Below are positions 1 through 11,252 of a stretch of DNA of 64,000 nucleotides, piece after piece. The translations under genes were made by a program, and so were the position numbers. Each line of letters starts with the position of its first letter. Position 1 is the first letter of the stretch. This stretch comes from Branchipolynoe longqiensis (taxonomy: Eukaryota > Annelida > Polychaeta > Phyllodocida > Polynoidae), in assembly GCA_030323885.1 (NCBI GenBank), contig CM059194.1, positions 3,585,291-3,649,290 on the forward strand, in the 5' to 3' direction. The notes beneath the pieces were generated by a model. The model did no database searches. It had not been told where the DNA came from and was given only the letters and a program-made list of their open reading frames with translations.

Positions 1-197
1 CCATTTTCTAGCCATTTATTGTTGGCGATCGTAATAAGGTGTGTCATATGAGCTGAAAGAGGAAGCAAGTAAAATTGTTTCTTATCCGCATCGGAATTGC
101 GCTCTCCCTTTCTCACAGTTATCGAACCTATTAAGAAACTATTCTGACGTATCCAAAGACAATGCTTATGCTTTCTGCGAATGATTATTGGTTGACA
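1..197. other. No recognisable feature
   Basis: I see no gene, repeat family or strong signal in this stretch before the first SINE fragment. Confidence 0.4.
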
Positions 198-322
198 ATG
201 TATGTAGTGGTGTGCACTGGTTTCCCCAGGTGAAATTCCACATATGCAGGTAGATGTGGTTAGGAGGGTTGCATCAGGGAGCCTAGAGTGGCTTATGGGT
301 AGAATGCTTGCCCTTGGAATGG
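198..322 (+). mobile_element. SINE-B head fragment
   Basis: This matches the 5' part of a family repeated at 17.9, 18.8, 19.1, 33.6, 34.2 and 60.3 kb: a 'tgtagtggtgtgcactg' opening, then 'caggtagatgtgg', then 'gcatcagggagcctag' leading into a tRNA-like region ('ttatgggtagaatgc'). It breaks off where the 9-bp minisatellite begins, so the array may have grown out of the SINE interior. Confidence 0.5.
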
Positions 323-1353
323 CAGGAGCGTGCTGCCTGTGCTGCCTGTGCTGCCTTTGCTGCCTGTGCTGCATGTGCTGTCTGTGATACATGTGCTGCA
401 TGGGCTGCATGTGCTGCCTGTGCTGCATGTGTTGCATGTGTTGCATGTGTTGCATGTGCTGCATGCGATGCATTTGCTGCATGTGATGCCTATGCTGCAT
501 GTGATGCATGTGATGCATGTGCTGCATGTGATGCATGTGCTGCATGTGATGCATGTGATGCATGTGCTACATGTGCTGTCTGTGCTGCATGTGATGCATG
601 TGATGCATGTGCTGCATGTGATGCATGTGCTGCATGTGATACATGTGATGATTGTGATGCACGAGCTGCATGTGCTGCATGTGATGCATATGCTGCATGT
701 GCTTCATATGCTGCCCATGCTGCATGTGTTGCCCGTGCTGCCTGCGATGCATGTGCTACATGTGTTACATGTGCTGCCTGTGCTGCATGTGCTGCATGTG
801 CTGCCTGGTCTGCCTGTGCTGCATGTGATGTTTGTGTTGACTGTGTTGGCTGTGTTGGCTGTGCTGCCTGTGCTGCCTGTGCTGCCTGTGATGCTTGTGC
901 TGCATGTGCTACATATGTTGCATGTGCTGCATATGCTGCCTGTGCTGACTTGCTGCCGGTGCTGCCTGTTCTGCCTGTTCTGCCTGTTCTGCCTGTTCTG
1001 CATGTTCTGCCTGTGCTGCCCGTGCTGCCTGTGCTGCCTGTGCTGCCTGTGCTGCATGTGCTGCCTGTGCTGCATGTGCTACCTGTGCTGCCTGTGCTAT
1101 CTGTGCTGCCTGTGCTGACTTGCTGCCTGTGCTGACTTGCTGCCTGTGCTGACTGCGCTGACTTGCTGCCTGTGTTGCGTGTGCTGACTGCACTGACTGT
1201 GCTGACAGCGCTGACAGCGCTGACTGTGTTGACTGTGCTGACTTGCTGCCTGTGCTGACTGTGCTGACTCGCTGCCTGTGCTGGCTGTGCTGGCTGTGCT
1301 GACTGTGCTGACTGTGCTGACTGTGCTGACCGTGTTGACTTGCTGACTGTGCA
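323..1353. repeat. 9-bp minisatellite (TGCTGCATG / TGCTGCCTG type)
   Basis: About 1 kb of degenerate 9-bp units, mostly TGCTGCATG, TGATGCATG and TGCTGCCTG, drifting to TGCTGACTG after about 1120. Because 9 is a multiple of three, several frames stay open on both strands and read as Cys/Ala, Leu/Val or Gln/His repeats. These are by-products of the repeat and I do not call a gene. The array is followed directly by a reverse-strand SINE-A. Confidence 0.9.
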
Positions 1354-1409
1354 TGATTGTGCCTACATTTTCAACAATTTTCAATTGGAGCAGAAAAGAG
1401 AGCATACTC

Positions 1410-1649
1410 CTGACTGACTTGTGACAGTGCTCACTCATGGCGACTTTATAGTGCTGCACCATTGGGAGTTCAATCCGCCAGCCACATGACCTGATATCTC
1501 ACTCAGTCACATTATCTTGACACTGAACCAACCAGTCAGCGCCAGGCTAGGAAGCGACAAGTATCAATTCTATAAGTCTTTGGTTTGACTAGACCGGGAA
1601 CCGAACTCCCGATCACGTGAGGCCCGGTTTTACCGGTCGATTCAGGTAG
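1410..1649 (-). mobile_element. SINE-A, reverse strand, near complete
   Basis: Reverse-strand copy of the commonest family in the window. Read on the minus strand it has a tRNA-like head (A-box region altered), a B-box-like 'gagttcggttcc', the block 'gtcaaaccaaagacttata', and a 3' half with 'ataatgtgactgagtgagat' and 'gtgagcactgtcac'. The usual tail 'gttgccaggatgtaaaac' is missing here. tRNA-derived SINEs are non-coding and are moved by a partner LINE. Confidence 0.75.
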
Positions 1650-2299
1650 AAAATATAATCTTGTTAATATTTTCATTTTCCACTTATACATGGACAGTCT
1701 TAGTCTCTAATAAGGACACCCATAGATATAGCTAGAGGAAAAATCCATCGAATTGTCTTGGCATGGTTGGTGGGTTAACAATCACGTGACTCTTCATCCA
1801 GGGTTGACAGACCGGAAACCCTCCAGGCTGAAATACAGCCGGAATTAAAAGCTAACAATGTCCTCCTCCAGCCTCTTTAATGAAGCCTGCTTCAGCACAA
1901 GACTTGGTATTTGTCACAATCCTGCTTCTTGCCGTCTGAATTGAAAACCTTGACTCCCAGACACTGTGTGTAGACTTTGGGCTGTGTTTATTTATAGTTT
2001 CTTCTTATGTGAAATAGAAGGTTTATTAATTTTGAGTGAATATTTCTTCTCATACATTCTGATTGAACCTTCTTTTTTTCTTATTAATGTTGTGTTTTAT
2101 GAAGCTGAACCATATATGGTCAACGTTGCAGACTGTGTTCAAATTGGAGATTTGGTAAACTATGCATTACATTGTGTTATAAATGAATATTCACTGAATA
2201 CGTTTAGCGTTGAATACAATTAACACTTCTTTTATTTAGTTTTTGTTTAGTCTTTTGGTACATTAGTTAAATAAGCATGTGGAATTTCAATCACAGACA
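1650..2299. other. AT-rich stretch, no supported gene
   Basis: The sequence is AT-rich. An 85-codon open frame at 1966-2223 (plus strand) is rich in Phe, Ile, Leu and Val. It shows no motif I recognise and no splice or promoter context that I trust, so I do not call it. Confidence 0.4.
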
Positions 2300-2485
2300 A
2301 TTGGTCTTCCTTATTCCATCGCTCCTTGCACTATCCTAATAATGCATTGCACCAGACTAGCTAGCGACATGTATAGACTTTTAAGTCATTGGTTTAACTC
2401 GGCTGGAGTTGAAAACAGGAAGTTCAAACCTCATGACCTACCAAAATGGAAGGCGGACGCTTGACTCATTTGGCCATCACGTGTG
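2300..2485 (-). mobile_element. SINE-A fragment, reverse strand
   Basis: Contains the reversed SINE-A blocks 'ccttgcactatcctaataatg', 'aagtcattggtttaactcgg' and a tRNA-like head ending near 'actcatttggccatcacg'. The 3' half of the element is missing. Confidence 0.6.
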
Positions 2486-2585
2486 CATTTAATTCCATGA
2501 AAAATACTCACTTTCCCTCACTTTCAATCATTCCTGGTAATAGCTGAATGTTTAACCACTGGATTATATCCCCTCTCCACGACCA

Positions 2586-2945
2586 GACAAGATGGCCGAA
2601 TGAGTTGAGCGTCCATCTCCTGCTTTGGTTGATTGTGGGATTCAAATCCACAGCTTCAAACCCTGGTCGACTCAAACCAATGACTTTATAATTGATACTT
2701 GTTGCTTCCGAGTCAGGCACTCAGCATTATTAGGATCGGGCCATGACTGGTTGGTCCAGTGACATGATACTGTGACTGAGCGGGATATTAGGTCATGGTG
2801 CTGGAAGCTGGGTCTCTCAGTGGGACAACACTATACAGTCACCATGAGTGTGCACTGTCAGTGCCACAAGTCGGTGCATGTCCTGATATGACCATATATG
2901 TTGCCAGGATATAAAACTCCAACAACCAACCCATCAATCCCCTGT
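2586..2945 (+). mobile_element. SINE-A, near full length
   Basis: Forward copy of about 360 bp. It has an A-box-like 'gatggccgaatgagttgagc', the block 'gactcaaaccaatgac', the central 'actgtgactgagcgggata', 'cactatacagtcaccatgag' and the typical 3' end 'gttgccaggatataaaact' followed by an AACCAACC-like tail. One of the best copies for defining the family. A further SINE-A tail ('gatgttactaggacgtaaaa' plus CAAACAAA) follows at about 3028-3080. Confidence 0.75.
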
Positions 2946-3124
2946 CCACAGCAGTCCTCCAATCACTGACCAGCTTTAATCCTCCTGCCAAGTGATGATG
3001 AGACCTGCAGTAGACTTGCCACCACCTACATGATGTTACTAGGACGTAAAACAACAACAAACAAAAAACAAACAAACCACCTACATACCCACCCCCTTCA
3101 CTACGTCAACATCAACATGGCCCA

Positions 3125-3933
3125 TTTAAAGCTGCATAGTCCGATAAAAGCAGCACATTTTCAAAATCAAAACTACTATCTAGATTTGATCCTAAATGGA
3201 AGTGAATGTTGACTCAATTTACTAGAATATGTTACTGCTGAAACATGCCGGCTNNNNNNNNNNNNNNNNNNNNNNNNNNNNNNNNNNNNNNNNNNNNNNN
3301 NNNNNNNNNNNNNNNNNNNNNNNNNNNNNNNNNNNNNNNNNNNNNNNNNNNNNNNNNNNNNNNNNNNNNNNNNNNNNNNNNNNNNNNNNNNNNNNNNNNN
3401 NNNNNNNNNNNNNNNNNNNNNNNNNNNNNNNNNNNNNNNNNNNNNNNNNNNNNNNNNNNNNNNNNNNNNNNNNNNNNNNNNNNNNNNNNNNNNNNNNNNN
3501 NNNNNNNNNNNNNNNNNNNNNNNNNNNNNNNNNNNNNNNNNNNNNNNNNNNNNNNNNNNNNNNNNNNNNNNNNNNNNNNNNNNNNNNNNNNNNNNNNNNN
3601 NNNNNNNNNNNNNNNNNNNNNNNNNNNNNNNNNNNNNNNNNNNNNNNNNNNNNNNNNNNNNNNNNNNNNNNNNNNNNNNNNNNNNNNNNNNNNNNNNNNN
3701 NNNNNNNNNNNNNNNNNNNNNNNNNNNNNNNNNNNNNNNNNNNNNNNNNNNNCCATCGGAGTTCTGGCATGCATTCTAACATTAATTTGGCATTTTTGCA
3801 CTTCAAATATCTCAAAACTTAGCGATTTAAAATAATAATTGCTTCAAAGTAAAGTCAGATATATATATAGATATAACCATTAATATCTCAGAAAATGACA
3901 GACACTCAAAAGCGTCGGACTATGCAACTTTAA
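3125..3933. mobile_element. MITE-2 (TTAA-flanked) containing an assembly gap
   Basis: The left end reads TTAA then AGCTGCATAGTCCGAT; the right end reads GTCGGACTATGCAACT then TTAA. Complete relatives lie at 17267-17621 and 60755-61109. The TTAA at both ends of each copy suggests a piggyBac- or Kolobok-type target duplication. The middle is replaced by N. Against the other copies only a few bases appear to be missing at the gap. Confidence 0.7.
3254..3752. other. Assembly gap (499 N)
   Basis: A run of 499 N. Open frames predicted across it are meaningless. Confidence 1.
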
Positions 3934-3990
3934 AACAGTACAAGATGGATGACACACACTGTGAACCCTTAGTGACGGGGCCCCGCCTGA

Positions 3991-5767
3991 TTAAAGTTGC
4001 ATGGTCCGATGGCCTTTGAATTTTTGTCTTATTTTTGAGATAAATATATCAAATTGATCGTTACAAGCTACTAATCATTACTCCGGAGTGATTTTGATTA
4101 AAGATGATTAGTTTTGAAGTAATATGAGCTGAAAGAACCAAAAATAATTTCGACAAGCTTGCCAAAAGTCCTGTGGCTATGACCCAGATGTCATCTCGCG
4201 GTGACCACGTGATGTGAGATGACCTGGAACCTTACAGGACTGTAGGTAGGTATTCCTGGTTGGGGTGGTAACATTCTGGGAATGGATTAGTGACATAGGC
4301 CCATGGCACTAGGGCTTTAAAAAAAAAAATGTGTGTCTGTTGTCTGCTTGTGTCTGTCTGTCTATGTATGTCTGTATGTATCTGTGTGTGTGTCTGTCTG
4401 TGTGTATGTCTGTGTGTGTCCATCTGTGTGTTTCTGTGCTGTGTATGTGTGTATGTATGTATGTGGTGTATGTGTGTCTGTGTGTGTATGGATGTGTCTG
4501 TCTGTGTATGTATGTATGTGTGTGTGTCTGTGTATGTATGTGTGCATGTATATGTGTGTCTGCCTCTGCCTGTGTGCGGCTGTCTATGTGTTTCTGTATG
4601 TGGGTGTGTCTCTCTCTCTGCAAAGTCAGGTCAGGTGTATGTGTCTGTGTATGTCGGGTGTGTGCATATCTGTGTTTGTGTGTCTGTGTGTGCTGTCTAT
4701 GCATGTCTGTCTGTGTGTGTCTATCTATGTGTGTCTGTCTGTGTGTGTATATCTATGTGTGGTAATGTCTGTGTGTATGTGTGTATGTATGTGTATCTAT
4801 GTGTGTCTGTATGTATGTGTGTATGTATGTATGTGTGTATGTATGTATGTGTGTATGTATGTGTGTATGTCTGTGTGTGTGTGTCTGTGTGTGTGTGTGG
4901 CTCTCTCTCTGCAAAGTCAGGTTGGGTGTATGTGTGTCTGTGTATGTCAGGTGTGTGCATGTGTGTGTTTCTGTGTATGTGTGTGCTGTCTGTGTATGTC
5001 TGTCTGTGTGTGCCTATCTATGGGTGTCTGTATGTGTGTGTATGTCTGTGTATGTATGTCTGTGTGTGTATGGCTGTGTGTGTATGTCTGTCTGTATGTC
5101 TGTCTGTATGTATATGTATGTGTGTCTGTGTGTGTATGTCTATGTGTGTATGTCTCTGCATGTCTGTCTGTGTGTATGTCTGCGTGTGTCTGTCTGGGGG
5201 TGTCTGTGTGTGTGTGTGTGGCTCTCTCTGCAAAGTCAGGTTGGGTGTATGTGTGTCTGTGTATGTCGGGTGTGTGCATGTCTGTGTGTTTCTGTGTATG
5301 TGTGTGCTGTGTGTGCATGTCTGTCTGTGTGTGCCTATCTATGGGTGTATGTCTGTGTGTGTATGTCTGTGTGTGTATGTCTTGTGTGTGTATGTCTGTG
5401 TGTGTATGTCTGTGTGTATGTCTGTCTCTGTGTCTCTGTAAAATCAGGTCAGGAAACACACAGACACATACACACACATCCACCTCATATCCCCTTCCCC
5501 TCTATGACCCTGCACAGCAGGCCTACTTGGTTGGGGGGGCTAATGGGGTCACGAGATTGGCCTAATTGGTTAATGGCCTTCCTGCATAATGGGTGTTTCA
5601 AACTGAGTGTTCAAAGGGGTGAGGTTATAAACTCACTGGTTATTCTGTATATACTGTCCCAAATCATTAGCTAATAGACCAATATCTAAGTTGGATATAT
5701 AGCATCAAATGTAAGTAGTTGTTTTAATTTTGACAAAATTATATTTCATCGGACCATGCAACTTTAA
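3991..5767. mobile_element. Long TTAA-flanked TIR element carrying a TG/CT array
   Basis: The left end is TTAA plus AGTTGCATGGTCCGATGG and the right end is CATCGGACCATGCAACT plus TTAA. This is the same terminal sequence family as MITE-2 with a shared T/C variant (GGTCC for AGTCC), so the two ends belong together. The interior is mostly a 1.1-kb TG/CT-rich array instead of the usual 300-bp MITE-2 body. No transposase frame is present. Confidence 0.6.
4329..5452. repeat. TG/TCTG-rich array with about 300-bp higher-order units
   Basis: Alternating TGTG, TCTG and TATG runs. The anchor 'ctgcaaagtcagg' recurs at about 4619, 4910 and 5228, and as 'ctgtaaaatcagg' at about 5431. Each of the first three is followed by a similar 'tgtatgtgtctgtgtatgtc' segment, so part of the array duplicated in blocks. 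The long Cys/Val/Met and Thr/His open frames are repeat artefacts. Confidence 0.85.
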
Positions 5768-6050
5768 TGAGAAGCTGGTCCTTAACTGCCTCAATGTGGA
5801 CATGTTCTTGAGAAAAGGAGTGTTCTTGACAAAAGCCGGCTTCTTGACAAGAACGGCTTACTCAAGAAGCGCATTTGGAAAGGCTTACCTCTAATGCGGT
5901 TAAGAACAAGTGCTCACACTGCTAGCGCTACATGCCACAAGGTTGGTCACTCTGAGGTGAATGCATTTCCCCTAGCAGCTGACCGGGTAAGTGTGGTGAA
6001 GTTGAAGGCTGTGGTCGTGCCTTTGTTATAGTTTTGCTTATATAGCGGTT
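5768..6050. other. No recognisable feature
   Basis: Short unique-looking spacer with several 'ttcttgacaa' / 'ttcttgagaa' motifs; no gene seen. Confidence 0.4.
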
Positions 6051-7010
6051 ATGTCACAATATTTGGGTATTTATCCTTTGCTGTTGGTTAGTAATCCTTT
6101 GTTGTTTGTTATTTATCATGTGTTGTTGTTATTCATCCTTTGTTGGTGTTTAGTTATCCTGTTGTTGGCTATTTATCCTGTGTTGTTGGCTAGTTATCCT
6201 TGGTTGTTGGTTATTTATATGTTGTTGGTTATTTATGGTTTGTTGTTGGTTATTTATCTTTTGTTGTTGGTTATTCACCCTTTATTGTTGGCCATGCTGT
6301 TATTGGTTATTTATTCGTTTGTCGGTTGTTATTTATCCTTTTAGGTTGCTTATTTATCCTTTGTTGTTGGTTAGTTATCCTTTGTTGTTGGTTAGTTATC
6401 GTTTGTAGTTGATAGGTATCCTTTGTTGTTGGTTAGTTATGCCTTGTTGTTGGTTAGTTATCCTTTGTTGTTGGTTAATTATGCGTTGTTGTTTATTAGT
6501 TATCGGTTGTTGTTGGTTAGTTATCGTTTGTTGTTGGTTAGTTATCGTTTGTTGTTGGTTAGGTATCGTTTGTTGTTGGTTATTTATCAGTTGTTGTTGA
6601 TTAGTTAGCATTTGTTGTTGATTAGTTATCCTTTGTTGTTGATTAGTTATCATTTGTTGTTGATTAGTTATCCTTTGTTGTTGATTAGTTATACTTTGTT
6701 GTTGATTAGTTATCATTTGTCGTTGGTTAGTTATCCTTTGTTGTTGGTTAGTTCTCCTTTGTTGTTGATTAGTTATCATTTTTGTTGGTTAGTTATCCTT
6801 TGTTGTTGATTAGGTAGCCTGTGTTGTTGGTTATTTATCCTTTGTTGTTGGTTAGTTAGCCTTTGTTGTTGGTTGGTTAGCCTTTGGTGTTTGTTATTTC
6901 TTCCATGGTGTTGGTTATTTAACCGGTGTTGCTTATTTATCCTTTGATGTTGGTTGTATATCCTTCCTTGTTGATTATCTATCCTTTGTCGTTCAGTATT
7001 TATCCTATTT
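6051..7010. repeat. 21-bp minisatellite
   Basis: Units of 'cctttgttgttggttagtta' plus t. The array is cleanest between about 6350 and 6860 and degenerate at both ends. The 21-bp period keeps frames open (Leu/Tyr/Ser repeats forward, Gln/Asn/Thr repeats reverse); these are not genes. Confidence 0.9.
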
Positions 7011-7466
7011 GTTTTATATTTTAATATGTCAATGTTAGTATTCCCAACGGAACAGCATTTGTTCCAAGATTCATGACCACAGCTCTAGAACTGTGACTAT
7101 ATTTACCAATGATTATGTTTTATTATTATTATTAGTACGTATAGTTAATATTTTGTGCATTTTAATTTAGGTTTACTATAAAATATGGTCGGCTTTTTTT
7201 TTAAACTCCAAGGGGCTAATCTTCCTGCTTGAAGGGTAGAGACATTTAATTTATTTTTAAAGCTACATTTAACGAGTCAGTCTTAAGAACATATTTAAAT
7301 TCGTCAAGAGATGCTCCCTTTCTTATATCCCATGGCAACCTTGTCCTGCTCAGACATGAATCTTTCCACGAAGGACACCCATCACATCTATCCCCGGCAG
7401 TAGGCACCTGTGCCTTTCCACAAATCGGAAACCAATTCCCTTATTATCGCTCAAACTCCGGGTGAG
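7011..7466. other. No recognisable feature
   Basis: AT-rich, unique-looking sequence with no supported gene or repeat. Confidence 0.35.
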
Positions 7467-7770
7467 TCAGCAATTATCTCCCGCAGTCCATGTCCAATTT
7501 GTTGTGAAGCCAATCTCCCAGAGCATGGCTACTGCACTAGTTGGCAGATTCCACGCTGACAGCTGCTGTTGCCATGGATACCCTCCATATCCACCATTCC
7601 CTTTCCCTAATTCTCGATGCGACCATTTCCGGTTGACAGATCTCCGATGTTGGTACTTGTAAGTTGTAGAGGTCAGGGAAGAACTGAGAAGGGTCCACAG
7701 GGATGAAAGGAGCAAAAACGGCTGACCACTGGGTCATATCGAGCATACCCTTGCAGGATGAGTTTCCCAT
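7467..7770. other. Weak coding-like segment of uncertain strand
   Basis: A unique, non-repetitive 300-bp stretch with balanced composition. On the minus strand an open frame of about 77 codons (7537-7770) contains 'DMTQWSAVF' and 'PVDPSQFFPDLYNLQ', which look more like protein than noise. A second minus frame is open at 7467-7715. On the plus strand a possible exon from about 7487 (after 'tctcccgcag') to 7658 (before 'gtaagt') can also be drawn. These readings conflict and no family is recognised. It could equally be a decayed unknown repeat. Confidence 0.15.
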
Positions 7771-8155
7771 TCAGTAAACTAGTGATATTGTGTGATTTAA
7801 ACAGAAATCAATGTAAATCAATTTCAAATATACTTCAAACAATTTTATCTGTGCAAAAGGTACATAAATATGTGATAATGTCTGAAGAATAAACTAGTTA
7901 AATAATATTTGACTACACTGCTAGCTCTGTGGAGGTCTAGCCTGGTCCCCTGGCATTCATTTGCTCAGGCAGAGGCACAGGAGTTTTCATCTATTATCAC
8001 TCAGTTTCCAACCTGGTCCCCTAGCCTTTGTACCGGAAACAAGTTTAAACAGGCTCAAACGAGTTCAACCGTGGCTGGTTGGGTCGCACTGTGGCTTGTT
8101 GGGTCGCTCCGTAAAGCGCTGAATATGCTTATGGAAGAACTGGAACTCAATATAC

Positions 8156-8190
<35 letters not shown>

Positions 8191-8387
8191 CTCAATATCA
8201 TAACCGCCCCTAGGGTTGCTGGCGCCCGAAGACAAGCTGAACTTTGGTCCCCTTACGAGTATAATTTAAACAGAATTAACACTGATGTGGTGGCGCCCCC
8301 TAGTATGTGTCATCTTGGGCGACTGCCCCAGTTGCAATTAGCTTCGGCCAGTGTGAGATCATTTTCTGATACCATAATTAAGTGATT
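7771..8387. other. Unassigned stretch with a TA microsatellite
   Basis: Contains a pure (TA)n run at about 8158-8187. An open frame of about 158 codons spans that run, but it includes a Tyr/Ile stretch made by the microsatellite and has no recognisable motif. Confidence 0.4.
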
Positions 8388-8689
8388 TCCCAGTCACTTT
8401 ATTATGCGTGATAAAGTGACTCCCCTGATAAAATGGCAACTGTAGGTCAATGGATCTTTGGTGTGGGTTAGGGGATATTTCGTCTTTTATTATTATTTTT
8501 AAGACATGATATGCAAAGCTACTCATTTTCATGTATGTTGATATATTTGTGTGTGTGTATGTTATGGTTTGTTTGAAATAGGAATTTTGTGTTTTTATGT
8601 CGCTGTGATTTTATTAACCAAAAGTAAAAATTAATTCAGATTAGAAAATAATTACACATTTACTAAAGAAAGTTGGTAGGGAGTCATGA

Positions 8690-9262
8690 TGTGATGGGGG
8701 AGTCGCTCCATTATGCATTATAAAGTGACTGGGCAGTCACTTTATAATGCATTAAGAAGTGACTGGGGAGTCACTTTGTAATGCATTATTAAGTGACTGG
8801 GGAGTTGCTTCATTATGCATTATGAAGTGACTGGGGAGTCACTTTATAATGCATTATTAAGTGACTGGAGAGTCACTTTATAATGCATTATAAAGTGACT
8901 GGGGAGTCGCTTCATTATGCATTATAAAGTGACTGGGGAGTCACTTTATAATGCATTATAAAGTGACTGGGAGGTCGCTTCATTAGGCATTATAATGGTA
9001 GAAGTGGGGAGTCACTTTAAATAAAGCATAATAAGAATTCCCCAGTCACTTTATAATGCATTATAAAGTGACTGGGGAGTCGCTTCATTATGCATTATAA
9101 AGTGACTGGGGAGTCACTTTATAATGCATTATAAAGTGATTGGAGAGTTGCTTCATTATGCATTATGAAGAGACTGGGGAGTCACTTTATAATGCATTAT
9201 AAATTGACTGGGAGTCACTTTATAATGCATTATAAAGTGACTAGGGAGTCGCTTTATTACGG
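8690..9262. repeat. 34-bp palindromic tandem array
   Basis: About 17 units with a 34-bp period (for example starts near 8725, 8759 and 8793). Each unit holds AGTGACT-GGGG-AGTCACT, an inverted repeat around a G4 loop, and TTATAATGCATTATAA, a perfect palindrome. The array therefore reads almost the same on both strands. A disrupted unit lies at about 8980-9040. Related single motifs occur upstream at 8388-8440, suggesting the array grew from the end of a TIR element. Confidence 0.9.
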
Positions 9263-9489
9263 GAGTCAGACTATTATCTCACACCGGCCTCGCTCAAAAA
9301 GCAGATGTGGAATATGTCTTTATTATGATCTGGTCCAGGTTTAATGCCCCCCCTCCCCCCCTGGTGTTGGTAGGGATTTGCTCCTTTCTCTTTCGAGACC
9401 TGAGTTAATTTCACAAAACACTGCCAATCTTCCGTTCAGCTCTTTGAAGGAGCATTAATTTAACTCAGAGAAATAAGCAGCTTGCACAT

Positions 9490-11252
9490 AAAGCAACTCC
9501 AAACTCACCCCCTCACCCCTCAACCGCATCATTCCTCTCACTCCCTCTCCCCTCACCCCCCACCACGCCCCCTCACCCCCCCTCACTCCCCCGCACCCCC
9601 CATTCACATCACCCACACCCCTTTCACTCCCTCACCCTCACCAACCAAAACTTCCCCAACGCCCCTCACCCCCTCACTTCCCTCACCCCCCACATCCCTC
9701 ACTATCCCTCACCCCCCTCACTCCCATCACCCCCTCACTCCCGCCCCCCTTCAACTCCCTCACCCCGCCTCCCCACTCCTTCACCCCTTCACTCACTCAC
9801 CCCTCACTGGGGGGGGTCCCTCACACCCTTTCACTCCCACCCCCCTCACCACCCTCACCCCATCCACCCCTCACCCAGTCACCTCTTCACCTCTTCACAG
9901 CCCTCACCTCCCTTTCACTCCCTACGAACAGCCACCCCCTCACCCCCCTCACTCCTCACGCCCTCACCCCCTCACCCCTTCACGTCCCTCAACTCCCCTC
10001 ACCCCCTCACAGCCCCTCACTCTCTCACCCCTCACTCCCTCACCCCTTCTCTCCCTCACACCCTCACCCACCCACTCACCCCCTCACTCACTCCCTCATC
10101 CCCTACTACTTCCTCTCACCCCCTCAACCCTCAACCCCCCCATCATCCCTCACCCAGTCACCTAATGTCCTCCTCACGCCCCACCCCTTCCACTCCCTCA
10201 CTCCACTCCCCACTACCGACCCCTCCACAGTTTCACTATACACACTCCCTCACTCCCCTCACCCTTTCACTCCCCTCCCTCACCCCCTCACACCCCTCAC
10301 TTCCCCTCCCCACCATCAACCCCTAAACGCCTCACCCCCTCACCCCTCACGAACCCACTCACCTCTCACCTCCTCCACTCCTCACTCCCTCACTCCCTCA
10401 CCCCCGTCACCCCTTCAACCCTCACTCCCTCCCTCCACACCCCGTCACTCCCCCTCACCCCCGTCACTCCCCCCTACCCCGTCACTCCGCTCACTCCCTC
10501 AGCCACCACCTCTTCACCCCCTCCGCCCCTCACGCGCCTCAGTCCCTCATCCCCTCACCCCTCCACACCCTCACCCGTCACCCCCGTCACCCACCATAAC
10601 CCCCACCCCCCCCCCACACACACACTCTCACACTCCCTACACTCCACTCACGTCCCTCACTCCCCTCACTCCCCCACACCCCCTCACTCCCACACCCTCC
10701 CCCACCCCTCGCTCTCTCACTCACCTCACCCCCACCCCGTCCCCTTCCCCTCCCATTCACCCCTCCACCAACCACTCACCACTCCTCCCCTCAAACCCTT
10801 CCACTCCCCACTCCCCTTCACCCCCCCCGTCACCATCCCTACACCCCTTTCCTCGCCCACCCACCACCAGCTCACACCCTCACACACCGCTTACCCCTAC
10901 ACTCCCTCACCCTCACCCCTTCACTCCATCACGCCCTCAACCCCTTCCTTCCCTCACCCCTCACCCCCATCACCTCCATCACCCCCTCACACCCCCCCCT
11001 CACCACCCTCACACTCCCTCACCCCCTCACCCCTCACCCCCTCATCCATCACTCCCTCACTCCCCTCACATCCGTCACTCCATCATCACCTCACCCCCCA
11101 CACCCTTCACCCCCTCACTGCATCATTCCACACCTCATCACTCCCCCCTCACTCAGAACCCGTCACCCCTCAGCCCCTCGTCCCTCACTCCCTCACCCCC
11201 TCACCTGATCACTCCCCTACCCGCTCACCCCCTCATCACCTCACCCCAGTGC
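9490..11252. repeat. CCCTCA-type low-complexity array (1.8 kb)
   Basis: A highly degenerate run of CCCTCA, CCCTCAC and CCCTCACTC units with almost no G on this strand. The core hexamer is one base from the animal telomere repeat CCCTAA, but exact CCCTAA tandems are absent. The 227-codon Pro/Ser/His/Thr open frame starting at 9482 is a composition artefact. Confidence 0.9.

Noticed and set aside
308..1462. Long Cys/Ala, Leu/Val and Gln/His open frames on both strands
   Set aside because: They come from the 9-bp minisatellite, whose period keeps frames open; no start context or non-repeat sequence supports a gene.
3222..3835. Frames of about 190 codons across 3254-3752
   Set aside because: They consist of N.
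4329..5674. Open frames up to 410 codons rich in Cys, Val and Met, and Thr/His frames on the other strand
   Set aside because: Pure products of the TG/CT array.
6051..6809. Leu/Tyr and Gln/Asn repeat frames
   Set aside because: The 21-bp minisatellite equals seven codons per unit, so frames stay open without selection.
9482..10165. 227-codon Pro/Ser/His/Thr frame
   Set aside because: Composition artefact of the CCCTCA array with almost no G, hence few stops.
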